A stretch of 64,000 bases of DNA from Sphaerotilus montanus (GCF_013410775.1 NZ_JACCFH010000001.1:2542001-2606000), one strand, 5' to 3'; counted from the stretch's first letter, positions 39,969 to 48,545 are shown. The notes: a model not told the origin generated them from the sequence alone. A program made the numbers and translations.

Positions 39969-40769
39969 ATGTCTTCTCCCTCGACTTTTCTGTTCACCGG
40001 TCGTGCCCGCGGGCGCGATCGGCGTTTGCCCGTTCTGATGGGGCTGGCGCTGCTGACCGTGGCCGCACTGGCCTGGCACGGCCCGATCCCGCAGTGGGCG
40101 CACTACCACGACTTCGCCGATGCCCGGGCCTGGCGCGGCGTGCCGAACCTCTGGAACGTGCTGAGCAACCTGCCGTTTGCGCTGGTCGGCGGCTGGGCGC
40201 TGTGGCGGTGGCGGCGGGAGGCGCCGGTCGGGGCGCTGGCGTGGCGCGGGTTTGGCGCGGCGCTGGTGCTGACGGCGTTCGGCTCGTCGTACTACCACTG
40301 GGCGCCGGACAACGCGCGCCTCGTGTTCGACCGGCTGCCGATCGCGTGGGCTTGTGCGGCGCTGACCTGCGGGTTCCTGGCGCAGCGGGTGGATGTCCGC
40401 TGGGCGGGCGTGGTGCCGCTGGTGACGGCCTGGGGCGTGGCGACGGCGTCGGTGCTGTACTGGTGGTTCACCGAGCAGGGCGGCGTCGGCGACCTGCGGC
40501 CCTACCTGCTGGTGCAGTTCTTGCCGATGGTGCTGGTGCCGGCGGCGCTGCTGATGCGGATGGCGCCGAGGGGTTCGGCGCCGGGGGCTTGCGTGTCCGA
40601 CCGGGCATGGTGGGCGGTGCTGGCGCTCTACGGACTTGCCAAGCTGGCCGAGTCTGCCGATGCGCCGGTGTTCGAGGCGTTGTCGCACACGACCAGCGGC
40701 CACGTGCTCAAGCACCTGCTGGCTGCCGCCGCCGCGGCCGTCGTGGTCACTTCGTCGGGGCGAGCTTGA
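39969..40769 (+). CDS. Ceramidase-like (CREST family) membrane protein
   Basis: 266 residues with seven or so hydrophobic segments. Motifs SSYYHWAPDNARLVFDRLPIAW near residue 100 and SGHVLKHLLAAAAAA near the end correspond to the Ser-His and His motifs of alkaline ceramidase/CREST membrane hydrolases. A true ceramidase activity in this bacterium is not shown; the protein may hydrolyse another amide or ester. ATG 39969 was chosen for MSSPSTFLFTGRARG before the first helix. It is convergent with the CusF-like gene and overlaps its end by 23 bases. Confidence 0.78.
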   Translation: MSSPSTFLFTGRARGRDRRLPVLMGLALLTVAALAWHGPIPQWAHYHDFADARAWRGVPNLWNVLSNLPFALVGGWALWRWRREAPVGALAWRGFGAALVLTAFGSSYYHWAPDNARLVFDRLPIAWACAALTCGFLAQRVDVRWAGVVPLVTAWGVATASVLYWWFTEQGGVGDLRPYLLVQFLPMVLVPAALLMRMAPRGSAPGACVSDRAWWAVLALYGLAKLAESADAPVFEALSHTTSGHVLKHLLAAAAAAVVVTSSGRA

Positions 40770-41043
40770 GCACGGTGTACTGACCGCCCACCTTGTCGGC
40801 GTCGAACTTCACCTTGTCGCCCACCTTCACGGCATCGAGCATCCCGGCGTCCTGCACACGGAACACCATCGTCATCGGGGGCATGTCGAGGTTCTTGATC
40901 TCGCCGTGCTTGAGCGTGATCTTCTGCTGCGGCTTGTCGATCTTCATCACCTCGGCGTCGGTGCTCTGGGCGTGCGTGGGCAGCGCGGCGAACACGGCAG
41001 CGGCGGCGAGGGTGAGGGCGGCGGTCGAGCGGAATCGGGTCAT
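40747..41043 (-). CDS. CusF-like periplasmic copper-binding protein
   Basis: 98 residues: signal peptide (AALTLAAAAVFAALPTHAQ) and a CusF-type OB fold. H46 and the methionines M57 and M59 (DMPPMTMVF) align with the Cu(I) ligands of E. coli CusF; where CusF has the capping Trp44 this protein has M54. Last gene of the copper group; a copper chaperone or buffer in the periplasm is the inferred role. Convergent and overlapping with the ceramidase-like gene by 23 bases. Confidence 0.9.
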   Translation of the reverse strand: MTRFRSTAALTLAAAAVFAALPTHAQSTDAEVMKIDKPQQKITLKHGEIKNLDMPPMTMVFRVQDAGMLDAVKVGDKVKFDADKVGGQYTVLKLAPTK

Positions 41044-41073
41044 GGCAATTTCTCCTTGCAGGGCATCAACGGT

Positions 41074-41622
41074 TCAGCGGGCTTTCGGGGGGACACGCGG
41101 GGCCACGCGCAGCGCGCCGACCATGCCGGACTGGAAATGTCCGGCAATCAGGCACGCGAACTGGAAGTCCCCGGGACGGTTGAAGTTCCACACGATCGCA
41201 CCGGACTGGCCCGGCGGCACGTGGGCCATGTACGGCTCGTCGTGCTCCATGTCCGGGAACTTGACCATCAGTTCGGCGTGTTCGGCCAGATCCGGGGGCG
41301 TGCCGATGACAAACTCGTGCATCAGCTTGCCCTCGTTGTGCATCACCAGCCGCACCGTCTCGCCCTGCCGCACGGTGATGCGGTCGGGGCGGAAGCGCAT
41401 GTCGTCGCCCATGCGCACGGTGATCGTGCGGCGCACCGCGCGCGCGTCACCGGCGATGCCCCAAGGTTTCTGTTCCTTCTTGACGGGGCCAGCGGCGGCG
41501 TGGGCCTTGTCGCCGTGGGCTTGCGCCTCGGGACTGAGCGCGAGGCCGCCGCAGCACAGCGCGCAGCAGGCCGCGATGAAGTGGCGGCGGGAAGGGGTGT
41601 TGTCGTGCGAGGTCATGGTCAT
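41074..41622 (-). CDS. Exported cupredoxin-domain copper protein
   Basis: 182 residues with a twin-arginine-like leader (SRRHFIAACCALCCGGLALS) and a single cupredoxin domain: ITVRQGETVRLVMHNEGKLMHEFVIG with a His ligand, then C-L-I-A-G-H-F..GM with the Cys, His and Met ligands of a type 1 site (FACLIAGHFQSGMVG). This plastocyanin/azurin-like fold fits electron transfer or copper binding. ATG 41622 lies 11 bases after the oxidase stop; ATG 41616 is an alternative. Confidence 0.88.
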   Translation of the reverse strand: MTMTSHDNTPSRRHFIAACCALCCGGLALSPEAQAHGDKAHAAAGPVKKEQKPWGIAGDARAVRRTITVRMGDDMRFRPDRITVRQGETVRLVMHNEGKLMHEFVIGTPPDLAEHAELMVKFPDMEHDEPYMAHVPPGQSGAIVWNFNRPGDFQFACLIAGHFQSGMVGALRVAPRVPPKAR

Positions 41623-41633
41623 GGCGTCGAGAC

Positions 41634-43013
41634 TCAGTGGTGCTTGTGGTCGGTCGGCTTGCGGGCGCGGACGGTGGTGTCCGTCGGCGCGGGCTGTGCG
41701 GGGGCGGCCTTGACGGGTTCGGGCAGCGGCTCGCCCGTCCATTCATAGGCCACGGTGCCCTTGGGATGTTTGAACCAGCCGGGGTCGCTGTAGTCGCCCG
41801 GTTTCTGGTCACGCCGCACCTTCACGATGCTGAACATCCCGCCCATCTCCACGCCGCCGAATGGCCCTTCGCCGGTCATCATCGGCGCGGTGTTGTCCGG
41901 CAGCGGCATCTCCATCTCGCCCATGTCGGCCATGCCACGCTCGCCCATGACCATGTAGTCGGGGATGAGCTTGGTGATCTTCTTCGCCAAGCCGCTGTGA
42001 TCAACGCCGATCATCGTCGGGACGTTGTGGCCCATCGCGTTCATCGTGTGGTGGCTCTTGTGGCAGTGGAAGGCCCAGTCGCCTTCCTCGCTGGCGATGA
42101 ACTCGATCTGGCGCATCTGCCCGACCGCGATGTCGGTGGTGACCTCCGGCCAGCGCGCCGACTTCGGCACCGGCCCGCCGTCCGTGCCCGTGACCTCGAA
42201 CTCGTGGCCGTGCAGGTGGATCGGGTGGTTCGTCATCGTCAGGTTGCCCACCCGGATGCGCACCCGGTCGTTCAGCCGCACGTTGAGCGAGTCCAGCCCG
42301 GGGAAGATTCGGCTGTTCCAGGCCCAGAGGTTGAAGTCGAGCATGGTCATGATCTTGGGCGTGGCGCTGCCCGGCTCGATGTCGAAGGCGTTGAGCAGGA
42401 AGCAGAAATCGCGGTCGGCGTCCTCGATCAGCGGGTGTTTCGCCCGCGGGTGCGTGATCCACATCCCCATCATCCCCATCGCCATCTGCGTCATCTCGTC
42501 GGCGTGCGGGTGGTACATGAAGGTGCCGGGGCGGCGCGCTTCGAACTCGTAGACGAAGGTCTTGCCCGGCGGGATCGACGGCTGCGTCAGGCCCGAGACG
42601 CCGTCCATGCCGCACGGCAGGCGCTGGGCATGCCAGTGGACGGCATGGTGTTCAGGCAGCTTGTTGGTGACGAAGATGCGCACGCGGTCGCCCTCGACCA
42701 CCTCGATCGTCGGCCCCGGCGACTGGCCGTTGTAGCCCCACAGGTGGGCGTTGAAGCCAGGGGTCATCTCGCGCACGACCGGCTCGGCGACGAGGTGGAA
42801 CTCCTTGACGCCGTTGTTCATGCGCCAGGGCAGCGTCCAGCTGTGCAGCGTCACGACCGGGCGGTAAGGGCGGCCATTGGGCGGCATCAGCGGCGGGGCG
42901 GTCTGCGCGCTGGTCTGGATCACGGGTTCGGGCAGCGCGGCCATCGCCACGCGGCTCACGGAGGAGGCGGCCACGGCAGCCCCCGCAGAGAAAAAGGTGC
43001 GTCGGGAAAGCAT
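41634..43013 (-). CDS. Periplasmic multicopper oxidase (CopA-like)
   Basis: 459 residues with a twin-arginine signal (MLSRRTFFSAGAAVAASS). All four copper motifs are present in order: HWHAQ, HPHAD, HPIHLHGHEF and HCHKSHHTMNAM, the last giving type 1 and type 2/3 ligands, so it should be an active oxidase, probably of Cu(I). A Met-rich stretch (MGERGMADMGEMEMP to EMGGM, residues about 350-400) may bind extra copper. It is shorter than classical CopA (about 600). Second to the outer-membrane factor in a tight minus-strand operon (11-13-base gaps). Confidence 0.93.
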   Translation of the reverse strand: MLSRRTFFSAGAAVAASSVSRVAMAALPEPVIQTSAQTAPPLMPPNGRPYRPVVTLHSWTLPWRMNNGVKEFHLVAEPVVREMTPGFNAHLWGYNGQSPGPTIEVVEGDRVRIFVTNKLPEHHAVHWHAQRLPCGMDGVSGLTQPSIPPGKTFVYEFEARRPGTFMYHPHADEMTQMAMGMMGMWITHPRAKHPLIEDADRDFCFLLNAFDIEPGSATPKIMTMLDFNLWAWNSRIFPGLDSLNVRLNDRVRIRVGNLTMTNHPIHLHGHEFEVTGTDGGPVPKSARWPEVTTDIAVGQMRQIEFIASEEGDWAFHCHKSHHTMNAMGHNVPTMIGVDHSGLAKKITKLIPDYMVMGERGMADMGEMEMPLPDNTAPMMTGEGPFGGVEMGGMFSIVKVRRDQKPGDYSDPGWFKHPKGTVAYEWTGEPLPEPVKAAPAQPAPTDTTVRARKPTDHKHH

Positions 43014-43026
43014 GGGGAATCCTGTG

Positions 43027-44439
43027 TCAATGACCGCCGCCAGCGTCGGCAGCGGCGGACGAAGCGGGTGCGGCGCCAGCGGACAGCGTGGGTCGGCCGA
43101 GCATGGCCATCTGCAGGTCCGCGTCGGCGAGCCAGAACTCGCGGCGGGCGTCGATGGCGCTGTTGACGCTGGCGATCTGGGTGCGCGCGTCGGCGAGCAG
43201 CTCGAACACGCCGATCAGCATGCCGTTGTAGCGCAGCACGTTTTCATCGCGGATGCGCTGGCGCAGCGGCACGATGGCGGTCTGCACATGGCGGGCGATG
43301 TCCCAGGTGTGGCGCCAGTGGCGGTACGCCTCGCGCACTTCGGAGCGGGCGTCGATGGCGATCTCGGCGGTGCGGTGCAGGCTGGCGGTGTAGGTCGCTT
43401 CGGCGCGCGCGACCTTGGCGTCGCCCCAGTCGAACAGCGGCAGCTCCAGCCCGACCTCCCAGGCACGGCTGCGGTGGCCGTCGTTGGTGACCGAGCGGGA
43501 CGCGCCGACTTCCAGCACGTTGAGGAAGCGGGTCGTGCGCGTCAGGCCGAGGGCGCGGGCGGTCTGCGCGGTGGCGGTCTTGGCGGCCTGCACGTCCAGC
43601 CGTTGCGCCAGCGCCTGGCGTTCGATGTCGGGTTGCTCGGTCGGCGTGGCGGGCAGGTCGGGCAGGCGCTCTGGCAGCGTGTAGCCGAGCTGGTCGCCCC
43701 AGAGGCCCAGGGCGCGGTTCAGCCGCTCGCGGGCGGCGTCGCTGGCGCGCTCGCCCCGGGCGACGTTGAGCACCGCATCGGCCTCGAACGACTGCTCCCG
43801 GGCCAGCGCCAGCTTGTTGAAGTTGCCGGCCTGCGCCATGCGCCGTGCCAGTTCCGCACCAGCCGCCGCGGCATCGTGGACCTGGTGCAGGTAGCGCAGG
43901 CTCTCCTCGGCTGCGACCGCCTCGACCCACGCCCGCCGCACGCTGGCGATCTGCGTGACCACGCGCTGGGTCGTCTGCGCCTGCTGCTGGGCGAGGCGGT
44001 GGCCCTCCAGCGTGCGGGTCAGCGGCATCAGCAGCAGGCGGCCGAGGTTCAGGTGCAGGCCGCGCTCCCACTCGATCTCCTCGCCGCTGGTGGTGCGGCT
44101 GAAGGTGAACCCGGGGTTGGGCAGGCGGGTGGTCTGCGCCAGCTCGGCCTGCGTGACGCCGAGGTCGGCGAGCGAGGCCTGCAGCCCGCGGTGGTGGAGC
44201 AGTGCGACCTCGACCGCGCCGTCCATCGTCAGCGGTGCGGCCAGCAGGGTGCGCAGGCGCTGCTGGGTCTCGGCGGACGGAGCCTGTGCATCGGGCCAGC
44301 GGGTCAGCGTGGCGCCGGTGTGCTGGCGGAGCTGCTGCTGCACGGGGTCGATCGCCGTGTCCGGCGAGGTCGTGGCACAGCCGGCGAGGGCTGCCACAGC
44401 GACCAGCGCGCCCAGGGTCAGGGGACGGGGCGGCCTCAT
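43027..44439 (-). CDS. TolC-family outer-membrane efflux lipoprotein
   Basis: 470 residues. Lipobox at LAGC (cleavage before C21 of MRPPRPLTLGALVAVAALAGC). The body has the two-fold coiled-coil organisation of an OEP/TolC-type channel with the family pattern NPGFTFS and GLELPLFDWGDAKVARAEATY. In an operon with copper proteins a metal export role is likely, yet no CusA-like pump or CusB-like adaptor is encoded next to it. Overlaps the gene at 44436-44711 by four bases. Confidence 0.9.
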   Translation of the reverse strand: MRPPRPLTLGALVAVAALAGCATTSPDTAIDPVQQQLRQHTGATLTRWPDAQAPSAETQQRLRTLLAAPLTMDGAVEVALLHHRGLQASLADLGVTQAELAQTTRLPNPGFTFSRTTSGEEIEWERGLHLNLGRLLLMPLTRTLEGHRLAQQQAQTTQRVVTQIASVRRAWVEAVAAEESLRYLHQVHDAAAAGAELARRMAQAGNFNKLALAREQSFEADAVLNVARGERASDAARERLNRALGLWGDQLGYTLPERLPDLPATPTEQPDIERQALAQRLDVQAAKTATAQTARALGLTRTTRFLNVLEVGASRSVTNDGHRSRAWEVGLELPLFDWGDAKVARAEATYTASLHRTAEIAIDARSEVREAYRHWRHTWDIARHVQTAIVPLRQRIRDENVLRYNGMLIGVFELLADARTQIASVNSAIDARREFWLADADLQMAMLGRPTLSAGAAPASSAAADAGGGH

Positions 44440-44711
44440 CGCGCCGCCTCCGGGGCCGCAGGCGGCGCGGGGTCGGGGGCCTGCGCCTGCTTCAGATACG
44501 CCTTCCAGCCGCCGACGGCGCGCACACGCTCGTTGGTGGCGCGCCAGTCGGCGACTTCGGGCGTGTCCGGCGCGGGACGGCCGGCAAGGATGGAGCGGTG
44601 GACAAGCGGGCGCACACGGGCACCAGGATCGGCGGCATCGCCGGACTGAGCGATGGCCGGCAGCGCCACGAACGCAAGCGCGAGCGCGGCGGCAGGGAAG
44701 AGTCGGGACAT
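44436..44711 (-). CDS. Small exported protein of the copper operon
   Basis: 91 residues: signal peptide (AAALALAFVALPAIAQ) then a soluble part with an Arg/Trp-rich helix (DWRATNERVRAVGGWKAYLKQA) and a Pro/Ala tail. No Cys or clear metal-binding motif. ATGA overlap with the efflux lipoprotein start shows it belongs to the operon. Not recognised; perhaps a periplasmic accessory factor. Confidence 0.72.
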   Translation of the reverse strand: MSRLFPAAALALAFVALPAIAQSGDAADPGARVRPLVHRSILAGRPAPDTPEVADWRATNERVRAVGGWKAYLKQAQAPDPAPPAAPEAAR

Positions 44712-44781
44712 GGGCAGACCTCGTCAGCCGAAACGGATCGGAACAGCGCGTCACCCGCAGGGCGGCGCGCCACGGATCGGA

Positions 44782-45141
44782 TCAGGCCGTGGGGCGGGGA
44801 GGTCGGAAGAGTTCGGACGGCGGGCCGTCGCGCACACCGGTGATCGGCGTCACGGCCGGGGCCGCGTGGGGCAGGGCGGGCAGGTGCAGTGCGACCACTG
44901 CGGGCAGGCCGAGGCTGGCGTGGCAGACCTCGCACAGCACGCAGCCGGCGTGGGTGGGGATGGCCGCGTTGTCGGTCGGTGCGCCGTGGCAGGGGGGCAG
45001 GGTGTCGGCGGTCGCTTCGGTCGTCTGCGTCAGCCCGACCGGTGCCACCGCCATCTGCGCCATTGCCCACCCGCGCAGCGGCAGCAGCGCGATCACCAGC
45101 CAGAGCAGCCAGTGCAGGGTGGAGCGGGCGGGGCGGACCAT
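44782..45141 (-). CDS. DUF2946-like small exported Cys/His protein
   Basis: 119 residues: hydrophobic leader (LHWLLWLVIALLPLRGWAMA) then a region with CHG, H-A-G-C-V-L-C-E-V-C-H, and a C-terminal LFRPPRP, a pattern I associate with DUF2946-type proteins found in metal-resistance operons. The Cys/His cluster suggests copper or other metal binding. First gene of the minus-strand copper operon, 70 bases before the next. Confidence 0.65.
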   Translation of the reverse strand: MVRPARSTLHWLLWLVIALLPLRGWAMAQMAVAPVGLTQTTEATADTLPPCHGAPTDNAAIPTHAGCVLCEVCHASLGLPAVVALHLPALPHAAPAVTPITGVRDGPPSELFRPPRPTA

Positions 45142-45176
45142 GCGGCGAGTATAGACAGGCTCGCCCCGCGGCTCCG

Positions 45177-45899
45177 CTAACCCGGCTGAATCGCCACGTT
45201 CATCCCCATCTGGCGCAGCAGCGTGGCGCTGTCGAACAGACCGATGACGCGGTGGATGCCCTCCGGGCTGCCTTCGACCAGATCAATGCCTTCGAGCTGC
45301 ACGGCCTTGCCGCTCGGTGGCAGGCCCATCAGCGCACCTTGGTTGTGCCCCCGCATCACCCAGCGGACATGGGCACGGTGCTCGTCGATGCGGTCGATCG
45401 CGCTGATCTCGAAGGTCAGGTCAGGGAACGCGGTCCACAGCGCCACGGCGTAGCCCCGCAGCGCCTCGCCGCCGATCGGGCCGGGCGTGGTCGGGTCGCT
45501 GTAGGTGCCGCCGGGGGCCATGGTCGCGAGGATGGCCTCGGCATCGTGCGCCTGCCAGGCGGCGAAGTACCGGCGGGCCTGCTGCACCACACGGTCGTTG
45601 CCGCCGGTCTGTGCCGCGACTTCGTAGTGCTCCACCACGGGTGGGCCCAGGAAGTACGGCCCGAACTTGGCGAGCACCTGCCGCAGGTGGTCGCTGGCAG
45701 GGCCGGTCGCCTCGGCATCGGCTTGGGTCTGCCAGGTGAACATCGAGATGCCCTTGCCACTCTGGCGCTGGACGACCAGACGGCCGTCAACGTGGCCGGG
45801 TTGACGTCGGGCGGCGGGAATGGCCTCGGTTTCCCACAGCCGCACCACCGCCTCGACGTTCTCGGGGGCAACCTGGACGGTGACGAGTCGGGTGTACAT
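45177..45899 (-). CDS. ABM monooxygenase-like / SnoaL-like fusion protein
   Basis: 240 residues from ATG 45899, preceded by AAAGGAG. Residues 1-95 look like an antibiotic-biosynthesis-monooxygenase (ABM) ferredoxin-like fold (MYTRLVTVQVAPENVEAVVRLW...FTWQTQADAEA); residues 115-240 look like a SnoaL/polyketide-cyclase-like fold (RYFAAWQAHDAEAILATMAPGGTYSDPTTPGPIGGEALRGY). Both folds often bind small hydrophobic ligands. Substrate unknown. No obvious operon partner: it lies between the copper group and the LuxR gene, with 129 bases upstream. Confidence 0.75.
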   Translation of the reverse strand: MYTRLVTVQVAPENVEAVVRLWETEAIPAARRQPGHVDGRLVVQRQSGKGISMFTWQTQADAEATGPASDHLRQVLAKFGPYFLGPPVVEHYEVAAQTGGNDRVVQQARRYFAAWQAHDAEAILATMAPGGTYSDPTTPGPIGGEALRGYAVALWTAFPDLTFEISAIDRIDEHRAHVRWVMRGHNQGALMGLPPSGKAVQLEGIDLVEGSPEGIHRVIGLFDSATLLRQMGMNVAIQPG

Positions 45900-46028
45900 G
45901 GCGGGGCTCCTTTGGCGAGGTGAGCGGTGCTCGGTGGTGGAAACTGGCCAGGACACTGTCGCGCCACGGCGTTGGTGCCGCGTTAATCGACCGTGTGCAG
46001 GGCCGGGGGCATTGCGCCTGCGGCTGCT

Positions 46029-47042
46029 TCACCGCGGCCTGGGCGTGGCTGGTGATGGGGCGCGCCTGGCCGCGCGGGTCGGGTCGGACCAGGGGCGCAG
46101 CTCCTCCATGTGCTGGCGCAGGTACTCGATGACGATGCGCCGGTGCTCGCTGCCGCGCACGGGGGGCGAGCCGTCCGCGGTCGCGTTCGTGGTGTCCCTG
46201 CACAAGTCCGGCATGTGCGCCGACATGGTCCTGAGAATGCCCCGCCATGCCTGCTTGACCGCATCGGCGGAGATGCCGAGCCGGGCGGCGATGGCGCGGT
46301 CGGTGTCGCCCTGCAGTGCGAGGATGGCCACCGTCTGCAACGACGCGGACAGGCCCAGCACGGGTGGCGGCGGGTGCAGCAGCCACAGTGACAGCGGTTG
46401 CATGGCCCGGGGCGGCTGGTTGGCACGGTCGATGGCGAGCTGGTGCGGTTCGCTGTCGGGGGGCAGGTCCGGGCCGGCTTCGAAGACCTGGGCCAGCTCG
46501 AAGCCGCCGGCAGCCATGTACGCCCCGCCCGGTCGCCCGTAGACCTCGCTCAGCATGCGCTGCACATTGAATCCGGCATGGCAGAAGTACCACGCCGCCG
46601 CGCCGAGGGGCCGCAGGCGCTGGCTGTCGGGGTGGTCGAGGTCGTGTTCGCGCTGCAGGTAGAGCGACATCAGCAGGCTCAGGCCCTCGCCGGCATTGCC
46701 GTGGGCGATCTCGCGCTGGTCGAGGAAGGGCTGGTGGCCGTCGAGCACCATGCTGTACAGGCGCTCGATCAGGTAGGGCTGCGGCTCGCGCATCAGCAGG
46801 TCGTACACCGCGTCGTGCACGAAGTGGGCGGTGCCGATGGCCTCCACCCGCGGGGCGTTCGGCGAACTCAGATCCTCCCAGAGGACGAAGGATTTGGGCG
46901 CGTGCCGGTCTTGCGCCAGCCAGTCGGCCCACAAGCGCGGCAGGTTTGCGCGCACCCGCGGCGACAGCACGCAGCGCCCGTTGCTGTCCAGCAGATCGAG
47001 GCAGGCGGGCAGATCCTCTTCCTGTACCAGGCGGTAGCGCAT
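46029..47042 (-). CDS. LuxR-type transcriptional regulator with unusual N-terminal domain
   Basis: 337 residues. A helix-turn-helix of the LuxR class near residues 225-275 (VAILALQGDTDRAIAARLGISADAVKQAWRGIL). The N-terminal 200 residues are not a receiver or autoinducer domain; MRYRLVQEEDLPACLDLL and the following pattern resemble the start of a GNAT-type sensor or acetyltransferase fold, but this is weak. GGGAGG six bases before ATG 47042 fixes the start over ATG 47054. Divergent from the BTAD regulator with a 103-bp shared promoter region. Confidence 0.75.
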   Translation of the reverse strand: MRYRLVQEEDLPACLDLLDSNGRCVLSPRVRANLPRLWADWLAQDRHAPKSFVLWEDLSSPNAPRVEAIGTAHFVHDAVYDLLMREPQPYLIERLYSMVLDGHQPFLDQREIAHGNAGEGLSLLMSLYLQREHDLDHPDSQRLRPLGAAAWYFCHAGFNVQRMLSEVYGRPGGAYMAAGGFELAQVFEAGPDLPPDSEPHQLAIDRANQPPRAMQPLSLWLLHPPPPVLGLSASLQTVAILALQGDTDRAIAARLGISADAVKQAWRGILRTMSAHMPDLCRDTTNATADGSPPVRGSEHRRIVIEYLRQHMEELRPWSDPTRAARRAPSPATPRPR

Positions 47043-47145
47043 GTGGCCTCCCATGACCCAGGTCAAAACGAACTCCCCATTTTCGGGACTTTTTCTCGAT
47101 CTGGAAATGCGCAGAATCGGCGCAAAGCGTTCCTCGGGAGGGGCC
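47043..47145. promoter_or_regulatory. Divergent promoter region between two regulators
   Basis: 103 bp, AT-richer than the flanks, holding runs of T around 47070-47090 and both ribosome-binding sites (GGGAGG on each strand). It must contain the promoters of both genes, but I could not fix a -10/-35 pair with confidence. Confidence 0.4.
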
Positions 47146-48033
47146 ATGTTGACAAGACACGAACAACGCGGCGAATCGTTCCATTCCGCCTTGTCGATCC
47201 GGCCGCCGGTGCTGCAGTTGTGCCTGCTGGGGGCGCCACAGATCTGGTGGCAGGGGGTGGATCTGGCGCGCAGCCTGCCCGACAAGCAGCAGGCGCTGCT
47301 CTACCTGCTCGCCATCGAGGGGCCGGGGCAGCAGGCCGTGGCGCGCACGGTGCTGGCGCGGATGCTGTGGGGCGAGTGGTCCGACGAGGCGGCCCGCGCC
47401 AATCTGCGCGTGGCGCTGTCGCACCTGCGGCGGGTGCTGCCCGGGGTGCTGGACATCGATGCCCGGCGCGTCGGCTTCGTCGGCGCGGGTGCGGCGGTGC
47501 TGTCCGATCTCGCACTGCTGGGCGATGCGCTGTTGCCGGGGGCTTCCGCGGCGTGCCGGCTGGCGGGGGCGCGGGTGTGGCGGGGCGAATTGCTGGCGGA
47601 TTTCACGCTGCCCGGCTGCGACGAGTTCGAGCGCTGGTGTGCCGTGCAGCGCCAGCGTGCGGCCGGCATGGCGCTGGCCCTGCAGCGCACGCTGGTGCGT
47701 GCCTGCGAAGCCGCTGGCGAATGGGATGCGGCGATCCGCCACGCGCGTGCGCTGCTGCGCCTCGACGCTGCCGACGAGGCCGCCCACATGGTGCTGATGC
47801 GCTTGCTGGCCGGGCAGGGGGAACGCACGGCCGCCTTGCGCCAGTACGCCGAGTGCGTCGAGGCCCTGGCCGAGCAGTTCGGCGCCCGGCCCTCGGCGTG
47901 CTGCTACGCCCTGTACGTGCACATCCATGCCGACACGCTGCCCGGCCGGGGGGAGATGTTCGAGCAGATGGCGGCGAGTCCCGCCGCAGGGGCCGCGCGC
48001 CCACCCTCCGGGCGTCTGACGCCCATCCACTGA
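47146..48033 (+). CDS. BTAD-domain (SARP-like) transcriptional activator
   Basis: 295 residues. Residues 20-115 form a winged-helix of the OmpR/SARP kind (LQLCLLGAPQIWWQG...LARMLWGEWSDEAARANLRVALSHLRRVLP), followed by the helical BTAD domain (RACEAAGEWDAAIRHARALLRLDAADEAAHMVLMRLLAGQGERTAALRQYAEC). SARP-type regulators are common in actinomycetes and less so in betaproteobacteria. GGGAGG lies six bases before ATG 47146. The gene for a secreted protein follows after 14 bases and is likely its partner or target. Confidence 0.85.
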   Translation: MLTRHEQRGESFHSALSIRPPVLQLCLLGAPQIWWQGVDLARSLPDKQQALLYLLAIEGPGQQAVARTVLARMLWGEWSDEAARANLRVALSHLRRVLPGVLDIDARRVGFVGAGAAVLSDLALLGDALLPGASAACRLAGARVWRGELLADFTLPGCDEFERWCAVQRQRAAGMALALQRTLVRACEAAGEWDAAIRHARALLRLDAADEAAHMVLMRLLAGQGERTAALRQYAECVEALAEQFGARPSACCYALYVHIHADTLPGRGEMFEQMAASPAAGAARPPSGRLTPIH

Positions 48034-48047
48034 CGAGGAGAGACCAC

Positions 48048-48545
48048 ATGCATGCTGCTGCCGTTGTTGCCAGGGCGGGCCTTGCCCTGATCGCCATCAC
48101 CACCTGCGCCACCGCGGTGGCCGCCGACGCGAGTACGTGCTACGGCGCGTACTACACCCACGTCGAGGTGCTGCAGGCGGCGCCCAACCACGTCATCGTC
48201 TCGGCCTCCGCACAGGGGACCGGCTATGTCACGCGCGACGAGAAATCGCCGCTCAAGGGCGCCTACGGGCCGTGCGTGCTGTTCAACGAGGTCATCGACG
48301 GCAAGCCCAATGGCGAACTGCGCTGCGTGCGCAGCGATGCCGACGGCGACAAGTTCCTCATCGTCGGCAAGGTCAAGGCCTACAGCCCGACAGGGGCGAT
48401 GACCGGCTCCTACACGATCTCTGGCCTCACCGGCAAATGGGTCGGGGCCAAGGGCGGCGGCAACTTCTCGGAAGACGCCGGCTCGGGCAAGGACAACAAG
48501 CACTACTTCGTGTGCTTCGATGGCAGCTACGACATGAAGCGCTGA
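48048..48545 (+). CDS. Secreted protein of unknown function
   Basis: 165 residues: signal peptide (AAVVARAGLALIAITTCATAVAA) and a soluble domain of mostly strand-like pattern with three Cys (TCYGAYY, GPCVLF, LRCVR) and a fourth in FVCFDG, which could form two disulfides. Good site (GAGGAG 10 bases before ATG 48048), 14 bases after the BTAD gene, so probably one transcript. Not recognised; no enzymatic motif seen. Confidence 0.65.
   Translation: MHAAAVVARAGLALIAITTCATAVAADASTCYGAYYTHVEVLQAAPNHVIVSASAQGTGYVTRDEKSPLKGAYGPCVLFNEVIDGKPNGELRCVRSDADGDKFLIVGKVKAYSPTGAMTGSYTISGLTGKWVGAKGGGNFSEDAGSGKDNKHYFVCFDGSYDMKR

Noticed and set aside
37952-39997. Long minus-strand frame opposite yjcH and actP
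   Set aside because: Antisense shadow with highly biased composition; actP on the other strand is full length.
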